Positions 10,494 through 19,183 of a stretch of 64,000 nucleotides of DNA are shown piece by piece (position 1 is the first letter of the stretch; the number at the start of each line of letters is the position of its first letter). Source of the stretch: Kangiella geojedonensis (GTDB lineage: Bacteria; Pseudomonadota; Gammaproteobacteria; Enterobacterales; Kangiellaceae); the NCBI RefSeq assembly GCF_000981765.1, contig NZ_CP010975.1, positions 1,178,001 to 1,242,000 on the forward strand, in the 5' to 3' direction. Under the pieces are notes generated by a model, which saw nothing but the letters and a program-made list of their open reading frames with translations, was not told where the DNA came from and did not search any database. The translations under genes and the position numbers were made by a program.

Positions 10494-11001
10494 GTAGCTT
10501 TTTCAATTGTTCAAATACTTCTTCGGCATGTATATCTGGATCCACGTCAGAATAGTGGTAAACGATATTGCCTTTAGGGTCGATGATAAAGGTTTCACGC
10601 TCAGCATATTCCATCGGTCCAAAGCCACCCAACACCTTATAGGCTTTACTGGCTTCTTGGTCGACATCAGCTAAGATCGTAAAAGGTAGTTTGTAAGCAT
10701 TCGAGAAATCTTTATGAGAACTGACGTCGTCTAGAGAAATACCCACGATTTCGGCATTCAACGCTTTGTACTCAAGGTATTTATCACGAAAGTTTTTAGC
10801 TTCAGTAGTGCAGCCTGGAGTATCATCTTTGGGATAAAAATATAAAACGACCCACTGACCTTTAAAGTCTTTTAAGCTTTTTGTTTCACCATTCTGATCT
10901 TTCAGTTCGAAGCTTGGCGCTAAAGCACCGACCCAATTGGAGTTTGCCGCGACATTTGCTGAAAGAAAGAGGCCAAAAAGTACTAATAAAATACGTGACA
11001 T
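10474..11001 (-). CDS. Exported peroxiredoxin (PrxQ/BCP-like, one cysteine)
   Basis: A 175-residue thiol peroxidase of the AhpC/TSA group. Residues 1-19 form a signal peptide ending in ANVAA, so it should act in the periplasm. The peroxidatic motif TPGCTTEA holds the only cysteine in the mature protein. The usual BCP resolving Cys five residues later is a Lys, so it must work as a 1-Cys enzyme with an external thiol donor. I chose the start at 11001 because AAGGAAAA precedes it and it places the signal peptide at the N-terminus. A longer frame reading upstream lacks that signal. It is divergent from the GNAT gene. Confidence 0.88.
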   Translation of the reverse strand: MSRILLVLFGLFLSANVAANSNWVGALAPSFELKDQNGETKSLKDFKGQWVVLYFYPKDDTPGCTTEAKNFRDKYLEYKALNAEIVGISLDDVSSHKDFSNAYKLPFTILADVDQEASKAYKVLGGFGPMEYAERETFIIDPKGNIVYHYSDVDPDIHAEEVFEQLKKLQKELAS

Positions 11002-11099
11002 AAGTTTTCCTTTATTTAAGATAGGACTGTTAATACACATAGGATAGCAAGATATCATCAATTTTGCGTGAATCAAGCCATCATAGTAAGGACTTAGAA

Positions 11100-11642
11100 A
11101 TGGATTTATTTGATGTAATAAAAATTCCAGTATTACAAACTAAACGTCTTATTTTACGCTCCTATCAAGAAAGCGACCTAGATGCTTATTATGAAATGAT
11201 GGCAGACCCCGACATTACGCGTTATTTGGTGCCTGGCCATCCAATGTCTCCTCGAGAGGCATGGCGAAGTATTGCTGGCATGGCGGGGCACTGGGTCTTG
11301 CGTGGTCATGGGCAGTGGGCGCTTGAAGAAAAAGAAACCGGAGAGTTCGTCGGGCGTTGTGGCATTATCGAGCCTGAGGGCTGGCCGGCTAAAGAAATCG
11401 GCTGGGTGCTTCATCCCAAAGCTTGGGGTAGAGGCTACGCTACAGAAGCTGCCGAAGCCGCGCTTGGTTTTGCTTTTAAGACCATGCGTCTTGAAAAAAT
11501 TATCAGTCTCATTCAGCCCGGAAATGATGCCTCTGTTGCTGTGGCTAAACGAATTGGCGAGACTTTTGAAGATCGGATTAGTATTTATGATAAAGAAGCT
11601 GATGTTTATTCGATTACAGCGAAGGAGTACTTTAGTCGTTAG
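11100..11642 (+). CDS. GNAT-family N-acetyltransferase (RimJ/RimL type)
   Basis: A 180-residue acetyltransferase of the Acetyltransf_3 group. It has the opening TKRLILRSYQESDLDAYYEMM, the central IGWVLHPKAWGRGYATEAA acetyl-CoA-binding loop, and a C-terminal strand. The relatives acetylate protein N-termini or small amines; the substrate here is unknown. The ATG at 11100 follows an AAGGA site at the right distance, and a TTG further upstream is less likely. It is followed 37 bases later by the kinase-like gene. Confidence 0.88.
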   Translation: MDLFDVIKIPVLQTKRLILRSYQESDLDAYYEMMADPDITRYLVPGHPMSPREAWRSIAGMAGHWVLRGHGQWALEEKETGEFVGRCGIIEPEGWPAKEIGWVLHPKAWGRGYATEAAEAALGFAFKTMRLEKIISLIQPGNDASVAVAKRIGETFEDRISIYDKEADVYSITAKEYFSR

Positions 11643-11679
11643 GAATATTTCTCAGTAACTATTGGATAAGCTTTAATTT

Positions 11680-12432
11680 ATGAGCTTTATAAAACACAAT
11701 GCCTCACGCTTTAAAGATCAGTTGTTAAAAGAAGTGGCTGGGTTAGAGCGATTAAGGGGTGTCATAGAATCTAACGACATTAAGTTACGAATTCCTCGTG
11801 TTATCAATGTGTCTGAACACCAGTTAGAACTAGAAAGAGTCAAGAGGGTTAGCCCTAACTCAGAAATGATGGCTACTTTCGGCAAAGAATTAGCCAAGCT
11901 CCACAGTATTCCATCTAAACGAGCTGGCCTTGAAGAAGATAACTATATTGGTTTAAACCCGCAGGAGAATGGTTTGTACCAAGACTGGGGAAGCTTCTTT
12001 TATGAAAAGCGGCTCAAGTTTCAAGTAGAGATGGTCACTTCGCCAAGAGTGCGAGAGAGTTTTCTTGAGGTCTTGAGTAACAATCGGGAACGTCTGATTC
12101 GCTGGTTAAACGAGCACTGCGAGCATGCGAGTCTTGTGCATGGTGACTTATGGTCAGGAAACGTTATGTTCGATGAGCAAAATGTTTGGCTAATTGATCC
12201 TGCGGTTTATTTCGGCGATAGGGAAGTTGATCTCGCCATGACCGAAATGTTCGGGGGCTTTAATCATCATTTCTATGATGCCTATGATGACATATTACCT
12301 AGAAGCCAGGAATATGGTACAAAGAAGGTGATTTATAACCTATATCACTACTTAAATCACTATAACTTGTTTGGGGATGGGTATTTATCCGCTTGTCAGC
12401 GGGGGATAGAGTTAATTAAGGATTTAAAATAA
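11680..12432 (+). CDS. Fructosamine-kinase/aminoglycoside-phosphotransferase family protein, short N-lobe
   Basis: A 250-residue member of the fructosamine kinase family, which phosphorylates sugar-derived adducts on protein amines so that they fall off. The catalytic loop VHGDLWSGN and the metal-binding LIDPAVYFGDREVDLAM are intact. By recall, E. coli YniA has about 286 residues. Here the first 35-40 residues, with the first strands and the glycine-rich turn, are missing, and the protein begins at the equivalent of the ATP-binding lysine strand (MSFIKHN). The upstream bases contain stops in this frame, so this is not a start-choice artefact. It may be a real short form or a decaying gene. 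Confidence 0.75.
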   Translation: MSFIKHNASRFKDQLLKEVAGLERLRGVIESNDIKLRIPRVINVSEHQLELERVKRVSPNSEMMATFGKELAKLHSIPSKRAGLEEDNYIGLNPQENGLYQDWGSFFYEKRLKFQVEMVTSPRVRESFLEVLSNNRERLIRWLNEHCEHASLVHGDLWSGNVMFDEQNVWLIDPAVYFGDREVDLAMTEMFGGFNHHFYDAYDDILPRSQEYGTKKVIYNLYHYLNHYNLFGDGYLSACQRGIELIKDLK

Positions 12433-12636
12433 AGAAAGAAAAGCATTTAATTTTATTGGCTGTATGCTCTTTTTTGCTTTTTTTGTGCTGTCTATATCAC
12501 TGCGCTGAGTAGTCAAAATGATTGGCCCGACAACTTTGCAGGCTTGATAATACTATTCCTTAGCTGGAAGTGGAGTTAATCATACATTTGGTTGTAGATA
12601 AGCTACTATTTCAATTATTGTGGGGGAGCGGGTGTT

Positions 12637-13272
12637 GTGAATACTATCTTTAAAGAGAAACGTTTTTTATTCGTTTTTTGTTTAGTAGCATGGTTAGGTG
12701 TGCTGTTACAGCTATATCTGTCTATGGAAACATCGGTGACCAACGACAAGCCATTTACCCACGGCTTAGTCATGTACACGGGGTACTTTACGGTTTTAAC
12801 CAATATTTTTGTGGCTGTACTTTTGCTTTTGAAGCTTACAGGAAGTCACTTGAGTTGGTCTAATGACTCCCTTAGAGGCTGTGCAACCACCGCTATTCTT
12901 TTGGTGGGCATTGTGTATCACGTAGTGTTAAAAGATATTTGGGAGCCACAAGGGTGGCAGTGGTGGGCTGATGTCATCCTACACTATGTTACTCCGATTT
13001 TATCACTACTATATTGGCTGCTATTTCCCGGTAACAAGTCTTTCTCAATAATGGAGCCGGTTAAGTGGATCGTATATCCATTGATTTACATCATTTATAT
13101 TTTGATAAGAGGAAAGGTTGTTGGGTTGTATCCTTACCCTTTCTTAGATTTGAGCTCTATTAGTATTGAACAGTTTGCGTTAAATTCGCTAGGAATTCTC
13201 GTTGTGTATGTTGTTATTGGTGGCGCTTTGGTACTGATTGCTAAATGGGTGACAAAATCCAAAATATCTTGA
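12637..13272 (+). CDS. Pr6Pr-family integral membrane protein
   Basis: A 211-residue protein with about six hydrophobic helices. It fits the Pr6Pr (FAR-17a/AIG1-like) family: the YFTVLTNIFVAV segment after helix 1-2, a conserved H in VGIVYHVVLK, the DVILHYVTPILSLLYWLLF segment, and a final helical block before a Lys-rich tail. The start is GTG, supported by a strong GGGGGAG ribosome-binding site 10 bases upstream. Distant eukaryotic relatives include hydrolases of fatty acid esters; the bacterial role is unknown. It appears to be transcribed alone. Confidence 0.75.
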   Translation: MNTIFKEKRFLFVFCLVAWLGVLLQLYLSMETSVTNDKPFTHGLVMYTGYFTVLTNIFVAVLLLLKLTGSHLSWSNDSLRGCATTAILLVGIVYHVVLKDIWEPQGWQWWADVILHYVTPILSLLYWLLFPGNKSFSIMEPVKWIVYPLIYIIYILIRGKVVGLYPYPFLDLSSISIEQFALNSLGILVVYVVIGGALVLIAKWVTKSKIS

Positions 13273-13330
13273 ACTGTCGGAGTAAAGCACTAAAGGAGCT
13301 GCTAAGATTACATACTAATGTCATTTCATC

Positions 13331-13927
13331 TTAAATAACCTGAACTCCAAGCTTTCTCAGGCTTTGCGCTAAAGTAATCAGTGGTAGCCCAATCAAGGCA
13401 GTGGGGTCTTTTGAGGATAAAGATTCAAATAGGGCGATACCAAGGCCTTCGCATTTAAAGGAGCCTGCGCAGTCAAGCGGTTGTTCGCGCTGCACATAAC
13501 GCTCGATTTCGTCTTTTTCTAGCACTCTGAATGATACTTCTGTAACCACCACATCAATAGTTTTTGCTTGCTGACCACTTTCTAGTACGCATAGCGAGGT
13601 GTAGAAGATGACGGTTTTACCACTACAAGCTTGAAGCTGTTCGATAGCTTTTGTTTCAGTATGGGGCTTCCCAAGGATTTGGCCGCCTAATACGCAAATT
13701 TGGTCTGAGCCGATAATAATACTGTCTGGGTGATTGAGCGATACGGTCATTGCTTTCTGTTCAGCTAAACGCGCGACATGCTCAACGGGTTCTTCATCGG
13801 GGAAGGGCGTTTCATCGATATCTGGCGACTCACAGCTAAAGTCATTCAGAACGCGACTGAGTAGCTCCTTTCTGTAAGGTGAAGAAGAAGCGAGAACAAT
13901 GTTTTTGCTATTTGTTGATTTTGTCAT
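13331..13927 (-). CDS. maf: Maf-family nucleotide pyrophosphatase (YceF type)
   Basis: A 198-residue Maf/YceF protein that hydrolyses non-canonical or modified nucleoside triphosphates (m7GTP in E. coli YceF) to the monophosphate. The IVLASSSPYRKELL opening, DIDETPFPDE, the central IIGSDQ and the LGKPHTE motif are present. I used the ATG at 13927 because it gives the usual family length. Another ATG lies eight codons upstream. It is divergent from yceD, as in enteric genomes. Confidence 0.9.
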   Translation of the reverse strand: MTKSTNSKNIVLASSSPYRKELLSRVLNDFSCESPDIDETPFPDEEPVEHVARLAEQKAMTVSLNHPDSIIIGSDQICVLGGQILGKPHTETKAIEQLQACSGKTVIFYTSLCVLESGQQAKTIDVVVTEVSFRVLEKDEIERYVQREQPLDCAGSFKCEGLGIALFESLSSKDPTALIGLPLITLAQSLRKLGVQVI

Positions 13928-14070
13928 ATGAGTGCTTGTTGTATGGTTCAAATACCGTTAAAATTTGACTTAGAAACAAGTAGTTAGCCTACATTTTGTG
14001 TGATTTAGCCAAGAAATCAACCAAATCTTCGATTTCAAAGCAAAAAAACGCCAAAAATAGTGGGTTTGCT

Positions 14071-14099
14071 TTGACTAAAACCCAAGATATCTGTATTAT
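14071..14099 (+). promoter_or_regulatory. yceD-rpmF promoter giving a leaderless or near-leaderless mRNA
   Basis: TTGACT (14071-14076), a 17-base spacer, TATTAT (14094-14099), then a GC-rich TGCGCGCC discriminator and the ATG at 14109. Transcription should start at about 14106-14109. No ribosome-binding site is present before the ATG. GC-rich discriminators are typical of promoters under stringent control, which suits a ribosomal protein operon. Confidence 0.7.
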
Positions 14100-14108
14100 T
14101 GCGCGCCT

Positions 14109-14633
14109 ATGTCAAGTCGCAGGTTACCGGCGTCTGTTGATCCCTACAAGTTTGCGGATCAAGAGAAAGAAATAAACGCCACACTCGATCTGGAATACTT
14201 AGACCGATTTCGTCAGGAGCTAGCCTCCGATAAAGGTGAAATTGTCTGCAGTATTAAAGGGGATAGAGTAGAAGATACTCATGTCACTTTACTTGAGCTT
14301 AGCCTCAAGGGTGAAGTTGAATTGATTTGTCAGGGCTGTTTAGAGCCTTTTCCATATCAGGTTGACCACCAAGTGATTATCTATCCATGTTACTCGGAAG
14401 AGCGAATGGAGCATGTGCCTGACGACGGCGACCCGGTTTTAGTCGATGACGACGGTTTGCATTTGAAAACAGTCGTAGAAGATGAATTGATTTTGTCTTT
14501 GCCTCCCGTAGCATTATATGGGGAGTGCATGGATATGGATGCTTACGAAAGTGGTGAGCTTCCACGAGAAAGTATTGAAAAAGCGGAAAAGGATAATCCT
14601 TTTAACGCATTGAAAGATTTAAAGTTTGATTAA
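14109..14633 (+). CDS. yceD: YceD (DUF177), 23S rRNA accumulation protein
   Basis: A 174-residue DUF177 protein. The family is always found next to rpmF and, in plants and E. coli, is needed for normal 23S rRNA levels. The CxxC in [16 protein letters not shown] near residue 77-80 and the acidic loop [13 protein letters not shown] are typical. It is the first gene of the rpmF-plsX-fab unit and has no visible ribosome-binding site (see the promoter entry). rpmF starts 14 bases after its stop. Confidence 0.92.
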   Translation: MSSRRLPASVDPYKFADQEKEINATLDLEYLDRFRQELASDKGEIVCSIKGDRVEDTHVTLLELSLKGEVELICQGCLEPFPYQVDHQVIIYPCYSEERMEHVPDDGDPVLVDDDGLHLKTVVEDELILSLPPVALYGECMDMDAYESGELPRESIEKAEKDNPFNALKDLKFD

Positions 14634-14647
14634 GCAGGAGATTTAGA

Positions 14648-14812
14648 ATGGCTGTACAAAAGAATCGCAAAACTCGCTCTACGCGTGGTATGCGTCGCTC
14701 GCACGACTCTTTAACTGCACCTACGTTGTCAGTAGAGAACGAAACAGGTGAAGTTCATCGTCGTCACCACGTGACTAAAGATGGTTTCTACAAAGGTCGC
14801 AAAGTAGTTTAA
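14648..14812 (+). CDS. rpmF: 50S ribosomal protein L32
   Basis: A 54-residue basic protein beginning [20 protein letters not shown] and ending [11 protein letters not shown], the standard L32 pattern of the zinc-free type. AGGAG precedes the ATG. It sits between yceD and plsX, its conserved position, coupling ribosome supply to lipid synthesis. Confidence 0.97.
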   Translation: MAVQKNRKTRSTRGMRRSHDSLTAPTLSVENETGEVHRRHHVTKDGFYKGRKVV

Positions 14813-14858
14813 TAGTCTTCTATTAAATTCACTTGGTTTTTGATCAGTCGGATTTTCC

Positions 14859-15887
14859 GTGACAAAAACGCTAGCGATTGATTGCATGGGGGGCGATTAT
14901 GGCCCCTCTGTTATTATTCCGGCAGCAATTTCTGCGCTGCAACAACACTCTGATCTTCAAATATACCTTGTTGGCCCTCAACAAGATATTCAAAATCACC
15001 TAAAGCAGTTTCCCAATTTTGGCTCTCGTCTAAAGATTCAGGCTGCGTCTGAAGTCATTGGTATGTCAGAAAAGCCGTCAGCGGCGATTCGACGTAAACC
15101 TGACTCATCAATGCGTAAAAGTCTTGAGTTAGTGCGTGATGGCCAGGCTGATGCCTGTGTGAGCTCAGGAAATACTGGGGCTTTGATGGCCTTGGCTACT
15201 GTACTGTTAGGTACATTACCTGGAATAGAGCGTCCAGCTATAACTGCAGAATTGCCGAACCGTAAAGGTTCTGTCACCAATATGCTGGATCTGGGCGCCA
15301 ATATTGATGCCAGCGCTGAGCAACTAACAAGTTTTGCCATTATGGGCCATGTTCTCAGCGAACGTGCTGATGGTATCGAGAATCCTCGTGTTGCATTATT
15401 AAATATTGGCGAAGAGGCGATAAAAGGTCGAGATAGCATTAAACTTGCTGGTGATATGCTGTCTAACCAATCAGAGATTGATTATGTGGGCTACATTGAA
15501 GCTAATGAAATCTTTGACGGTGATGTTGATGTCGTCGTGTGCGATGGCTTTACAGGTAATAATGTGCTTAAAGCCTGCGAAGGAATTACGCGCTTCCTGT
15601 ATGATCAATTAAAAACTGAGTTTACGAGCAATTGGTGGAGCAAAGCTGTTTCGGCTTTGGTGTGGCCTTTGTTAAAACGTTTTCAGCGTCGTATCAACCC
15701 CGACCAGTATAACGGTGCAAGTCTGTTAGGATTACGCGAAATCGTTATTAAGAGTCACGGTTCTGCGGATAGTAAGGCAACTTTGTTTGCAATTAATAAA
15801 GCTATCACAGAAATCGAAAGACAGGTGCCACAGGCTATTCAAGACAAGGTTGCTCAGTTACTATTAAATACTGATAATGAAGAGTAA
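14859..15887 (+). CDS. plsX: Phosphate acyltransferase PlsX
   Basis: Makes acyl-phosphate from acyl-ACP, the first step of the PlsX-PlsY route to phospholipid. The 342-residue protein has the opening TLAIDCMGGDYGP, the ADACVSSGNTGALMA loop, and the GFTGNNVLKACEG motif expected of the family. The start is GTG with only a weak ribosome-binding site, and lies 46 bases after rpmF. fabH follows 48 bases on. Confidence 0.96.
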   Translation: MTKTLAIDCMGGDYGPSVIIPAAISALQQHSDLQIYLVGPQQDIQNHLKQFPNFGSRLKIQAASEVIGMSEKPSAAIRRKPDSSMRKSLELVRDGQADACVSSGNTGALMALATVLLGTLPGIERPAITAELPNRKGSVTNMLDLGANIDASAEQLTSFAIMGHVLSERADGIENPRVALLNIGEEAIKGRDSIKLAGDMLSNQSEIDYVGYIEANEIFDGDVDVVVCDGFTGNNVLKACEGITRFLYDQLKTEFTSNWWSKAVSALVWPLLKRFQRRINPDQYNGASLLGLREIVIKSHGSADSKATLFAINKAITEIERQVPQAIQDKVAQLLLNTDNEE

Positions 15888-15935
15888 GACTCTGATTTGA
15901 CGATTCAATGAGACGAATAAATAAAGGTAGATAGT

Positions 15936-16898
15936 GTGAAACATTCTCGAATTTTAGGCATGGGAAGTTACTTGCCAGAAAAGGTGTTAACTAACGCCGA
16001 TCTGGAAAAGATTGTAGAGACTTCAGATCAGTGGATTACTGAGCGTACTGGTATCAAAACTCGCCACATAGCTGCCGATGACCAATCAGCGTCACATTTA
16101 GGCGTTGAAGCGGCTAAGAAAGCCATTGCGGATGCAGGCATTGAGGCAAAAGATATCGATATGATTGTTGTCGGTACGGCCACTCCAGACAAAATGTTCC
16201 CGAGTTCAGCTTGCTATATTGGACATGAACTTGGTATTGGTGGCGTTCCTGCTTTTGATATTACAACTGCTTGCCCAGGCTTTGTTTATGGCTTGAGTAT
16301 TGCTGATCAGTTTATTAAAACAGGCCATCGTAAGAATGTATTAGTGGTCGGCACTGAGGTGCTTTCTCGTTTAGTTAACTGGGAAGACCGTACGACTTGT
16401 GTCATTTTTGGTGATGGTGCTGGTGCTGCAGTTGTGACTGCCAGTGACGAGCCAGGTATTTTATCAACGCATATTCATGCAGACGGTGGTTACGGCGATT
16501 TATTGTATTGTAACAATGGTTTACGTGATCAGTTGGGTGATTTCCCAGAGCCACAAATTGTCATGCGTGGTAATGAAGTCTTTAAAGTTGCAGTAAAAAC
16601 ACTGAGCAGCATTGTTGATGAAACGCTTGAAGCAAATAACATGACAAAAGACGATATCGACTGGTTGATTCCACACCAAGCGAATATCCGTATTATCCAA
16701 GCTACGGCCAAGAAACTTGGTGCTGGTATGGATAAAGTCGTGGTTACCGTTGATAAACACGGTAATACATCAAGCGCGTCGATTCCGCTAGCCATGTGCG
16801 AAGCGATTGAAGACGGTCGTATTAAGCGGGGCGATATTTGCTTGCTTGAAAGCTTCGGTGGTGGATTTACATGGGGTTCGGCCTTAATTAAGTATTAG
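15936..16898 (+). CDS. fabH: 3-oxoacyl-ACP synthase III (FabH)
   Basis: Starts fatty acid synthesis by condensing acetyl-CoA with malonyl-ACP. The 320-residue protein has the catalytic Cys in [11 protein letters not shown] (about 112), His in IPHQANIRI (about 247) and Asn in HGNTSSAS (about 277). The start is GTG, with AAAGGTAG upstream. Its stop is followed within 2 bases by a long nested hairpin that separates it from fabD. Confidence 0.97.
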   Translation: MKHSRILGMGSYLPEKVLTNADLEKIVETSDQWITERTGIKTRHIAADDQSASHLGVEAAKKAIADAGIEAKDIDMIVVGTATPDKMFPSSACYIGHELGIGGVPAFDITTACPGFVYGLSIADQFIKTGHRKNVLVVGTEVLSRLVNWEDRTTCVIFGDGAGAAVVTASDEPGILSTHIHADGGYGDLLYCNNGLRDQLGDFPEPQIVMRGNEVFKVAVKTLSSIVDETLEANNMTKDDIDWLIPHQANIRIIQATAKKLGAGMDKVVVTVDKHGNTSSASIPLAMCEAIEDGRIKRGDICLLESFGGGFTWGSALIKY

Positions 16899-16900
16899 AA

Positions 16901-17020
16901 AAAAGAGCTAATACTTCGCTGAGACTTTGTTATCAGACTTTGAAATATTCGTTATTTAGTGGACTAAACGCCTCATATTTCAAAGTCTTCTGCCTCGCCT
17001 CAGCGTTGTCTAGCTCTTTT
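16901..17020. repeat. Long nested inverted repeat between fabH and fabD (element A)
   Basis: A 120-base structure built of three pairs of perfect arms around one centre. AAAAGAGCTA (16901-16910) pairs with 17011-17020. CGCTGAG (16917-16923) pairs with 16999-17005. The 14-base arm 16935-16948 (AGACTTTGAAATAT) pairs with 16975-16988. A further small palindrome (TTTAGTGGACTAAA) lies in the middle. The arms are separated by unpaired internal segments of similar length on each side. The left one contains GACTTTGTTAT (16923-16933), also present in element B. The right end is T-rich, so it might act as an attenuator or 3'-end stabiliser. Confidence 0.8.
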
Positions 17021-17107
17021 ATTATCTTCATAAGTTTAAATTTAACTTTAAAAAGCAATCTTAACTGATTGATATAAAACAAAATAGATTTTAAGTTGAG
17101 CAGTATT

Positions 17108-18034
17108 ATGAGTAAAGCAGCATTTGTATTTCCGGGTCAGGGTTCGCAAGCGCTAGGTATGCTGGCAGATATTGCGGCGACGACGCCATTAATTGAATTA
17201 ACCTTCGCTGAGGCGAGTGAAGGTTTGGGCTATAACTTGTGGGATTTGGTTCAAAACGATGAAGAAAAGTTGAACCAAACTCAATACACCCAACCAGCGT
17301 TATTAACAGCAAGCATTGCTGTGTGGCGTTTATGGTTAGAAAAAGGGGGCGAAAAGCCTGCTTTTCTAGCTGGCCACAGCTTAGGTGAGTACAGCGCTTT
17401 AGTAGCGTCAGGTGTTTTATCATTAAAAGATGCGGCGGCTTTAGTTCAAGCTCGTGGAGAGTTTATGCAAGCGGCTGTACCTGCGGGCACAGGAAAAATG
17501 GCGGCTATCATTGGCTTAGACGATGATAAAGTCCGTCAAGCTTGCGCTGATAGCGCCAATGACGAAGTGGTAGAAGCGGTAAATTATAATTCGCCAGGCC
17601 AAGTGGTTATTGCAGGTAGCGCTGACGCTGTTGAGCGCGCCATGGAAGCTTGCAAAGAAGCGGGAGCAAAGCGTGCTTTACCACTGCCGGTTAGCGTTCC
17701 GTCGCACTGTGCACTGATGAAGCCTGCAGCGGAGAAGCTCGCAGAGAGACTGGAAACGATTAACTTTAATAATCCTGACATACCAGTGATTAATAATGTT
17801 GATGTTTCAGCAGAAGCCACAGCGGATGCGATTAAAGATGCTTTAATTCGTCAACTGTATAACCCTGTTCGTTGGACAGAAACGGTACAGCGCTTGAAGG
17901 ATGAGGGCGTAGAAACATTGTATGAGTGTGGACCAGGGAATGTATTGTGTGGTCTTGCTAAGCGCATTGATCGTGCATTAGCAGGCAAGCCATTAGGCAC
18001 GTTAGATAAATTTGAAGCTGCATTAGCAGACTAA
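17108..18034 (+). CDS. fabD: Malonyl-CoA:ACP transacylase (FabD)
   Basis: Moves malonyl from CoA to acyl carrier protein. The 308-residue protein opens with FVFPGQGSQ, has the nucleophile motif GHSLGEYSAL (Ser about 92), the QxxR-type AALVQARGEFMQ, and the His in VPSHCALM (about 200). I used the ATG at 17108; a TTG four codons upstream is in frame. The ribosome-binding site is weak. fabG starts 27 bases after the stop. Confidence 0.96.
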   Translation: MSKAAFVFPGQGSQALGMLADIAATTPLIELTFAEASEGLGYNLWDLVQNDEEKLNQTQYTQPALLTASIAVWRLWLEKGGEKPAFLAGHSLGEYSALVASGVLSLKDAAALVQARGEFMQAAVPAGTGKMAAIIGLDDDKVRQACADSANDEVVEAVNYNSPGQVVIAGSADAVERAMEACKEAGAKRALPLPVSVPSHCALMKPAAEKLAERLETINFNNPDIPVINNVDVSAEATADAIKDALIRQLYNPVRWTETVQRLKDEGVETLYECGPGNVLCGLAKRIDRALAGKPLGTLDKFEAALAD

Positions 18035-18061
18035 TAATCGCTTAGGTAGGTAGATAACTCT

Positions 18062-18808
18062 ATGAGTATTGAAGGAAAAATCGCGCTAGTTACTGGCGCA
18101 AGTCGTGGCATTGGTCAAGCCATTGCCCATAACTTATCTCAGTCTGGAGCCGTTGTGTACGGTACAGCGACATCTGAATCTGGTGCTGAGAAAATCACTG
18201 AAAATTTCAAAGCGGCTGGTCTTAATGGACAGGGCTTATGCCTTAATGTCACGGACGCTGATAGTATCAAGAATGTTCTTGATGCCATTAAAGACGAGCA
18301 GGGCAAAACACCAGAAATCCTAGTGAACAATGCTGGTATTACCCGTGATAACCTTCTGATGCGTATGAAGGATGACGAGTGGGACAGTATTTTAGAGACT
18401 AATTTAACGTCAATCTTCCGCCTGTCTAAAGCATGTTTGCGTGGCATGATGAAAAGCAAATGGGGACGTATCGTGACCATTGGCTCTGTTGTAGGAACCA
18501 TGGGCAATGCGGGACAAGCTAACTATTCAGCAGCAAAAGCAGGCTTGATTGGTTTTTCTAAATCACTCGCTCGTGAGGTTGGTTCGCGTGGGATTACGGT
18601 GAACGTTGTCGCTCCAGGCTTTATTGATACTGACATGACAAAAGCGCTGAACGATGATCAGCGTCAGGCGATGTTTGACCAAATCCCAATGGCGCGTTTA
18701 GGCCAGCCGGAAGAAATAGCTAATGCTGTGGGCTTCTTGACGTCCGATCAAGCGGGTTATATTACTGGCGAAACGATCAACGTTAATGGCGGGATGCATA
18801 TGATTTAG
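18062..18808 (+). CDS. fabG: 3-oxoacyl-ACP reductase (FabG)
   Basis: NADPH-dependent reductase of the elongation cycle. A 248-residue short-chain dehydrogenase with GASRGIG (cofactor), NNAGI, a catalytic Ser in TIGSVVG, and the YSAAK Tyr/Lys pair. The C-terminus GGMHMI is typical of proteobacterial FabG. The stop codon lies inside the left arm of the next long inverted repeat. Confidence 0.97.
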   Translation: MSIEGKIALVTGASRGIGQAIAHNLSQSGAVVYGTATSESGAEKITENFKAAGLNGQGLCLNVTDADSIKNVLDAIKDEQGKTPEILVNNAGITRDNLLMRMKDDEWDSILETNLTSIFRLSKACLRGMMKSKWGRIVTIGSVVGTMGNAGQANYSAAKAGLIGFSKSLAREVGSRGITVNVVAPGFIDTDMTKALNDDQRQAMFDQIPMARLGQPEEIANAVGFLTSDQAGYITGETINVNGGMHMI

Positions 18809-18932
18809 AGACATTTTTGGGATGTCTGACTTTGTTATAAGAAAAACTTTAAAGCATCATGTGTTAAAAACACACTCAGACTCTACAGTTTTTTCTTACG
18901 TCTTTTCAGACAACAAAAATAAGGTCTCTAAA
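18804..18932. repeat. Long nested inverted repeat between fabG and acpP (element B)
   Basis: A 129-base structure with five concentric arm pairs. TTTAGAGAC (18804-18812, including the fabG stop) pairs with 18924-18932. ATTTTTG (18813-18819) pairs with 18914-18920. GTCTGA (18824-18829) pairs with 18906-18911. AAGAAAAACT (18839-18848) pairs with 18887-18897 with one bulge. GTGTT (18861-18865) pairs with 18869-18873. GACTTTGTTAT at 18828-18838 is identical to a segment in the same structural place of element A, so the two look related. Confidence 0.75.
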
Positions 18933-19183
18933 TACTTAATAAAGACTAGTAACGTTATTTGATAAATTAAGTTTTAACCATAACCTTAGGTTTTTTAAGT
19001 AGAAATTTTGTGAAAGGCAGGTGATTTTTGTTATTATCTGCTTTTAATTTTACACCAAAAGTTGTAACTTATGCGTGGTCTGACCTTTAGCTAAAAAGGT
19101 AATTTGCACTTGCAACTTTGGTTCAGTTAACTAAACTACCCACGCAGTGTGATACTGTGGAAATAAATGAGGAATTTAAACAG
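18809..19183 (+). other. fabG-acpP intergenic region and acpP leader
   Basis: 375 bases without a gene. It contains element B, the acpP promoter and an acpP leader of about 140 bases. The leader can fold: ACCTTT/AAAGGT near 19084-19100 lies inside AAAGTTG/CAACTTT near 19060-19120. No small coding sequence is evident. Confidence 0.6.
19008..19037 (+). promoter_or_regulatory. Candidate acpP promoter
   Basis: TTGTGA (19008-19013), an 18-base spacer, TATTAT (19032-19037). A separate strong promoter suits acpP, whose product is needed in large molar excess. Confidence 0.5.
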
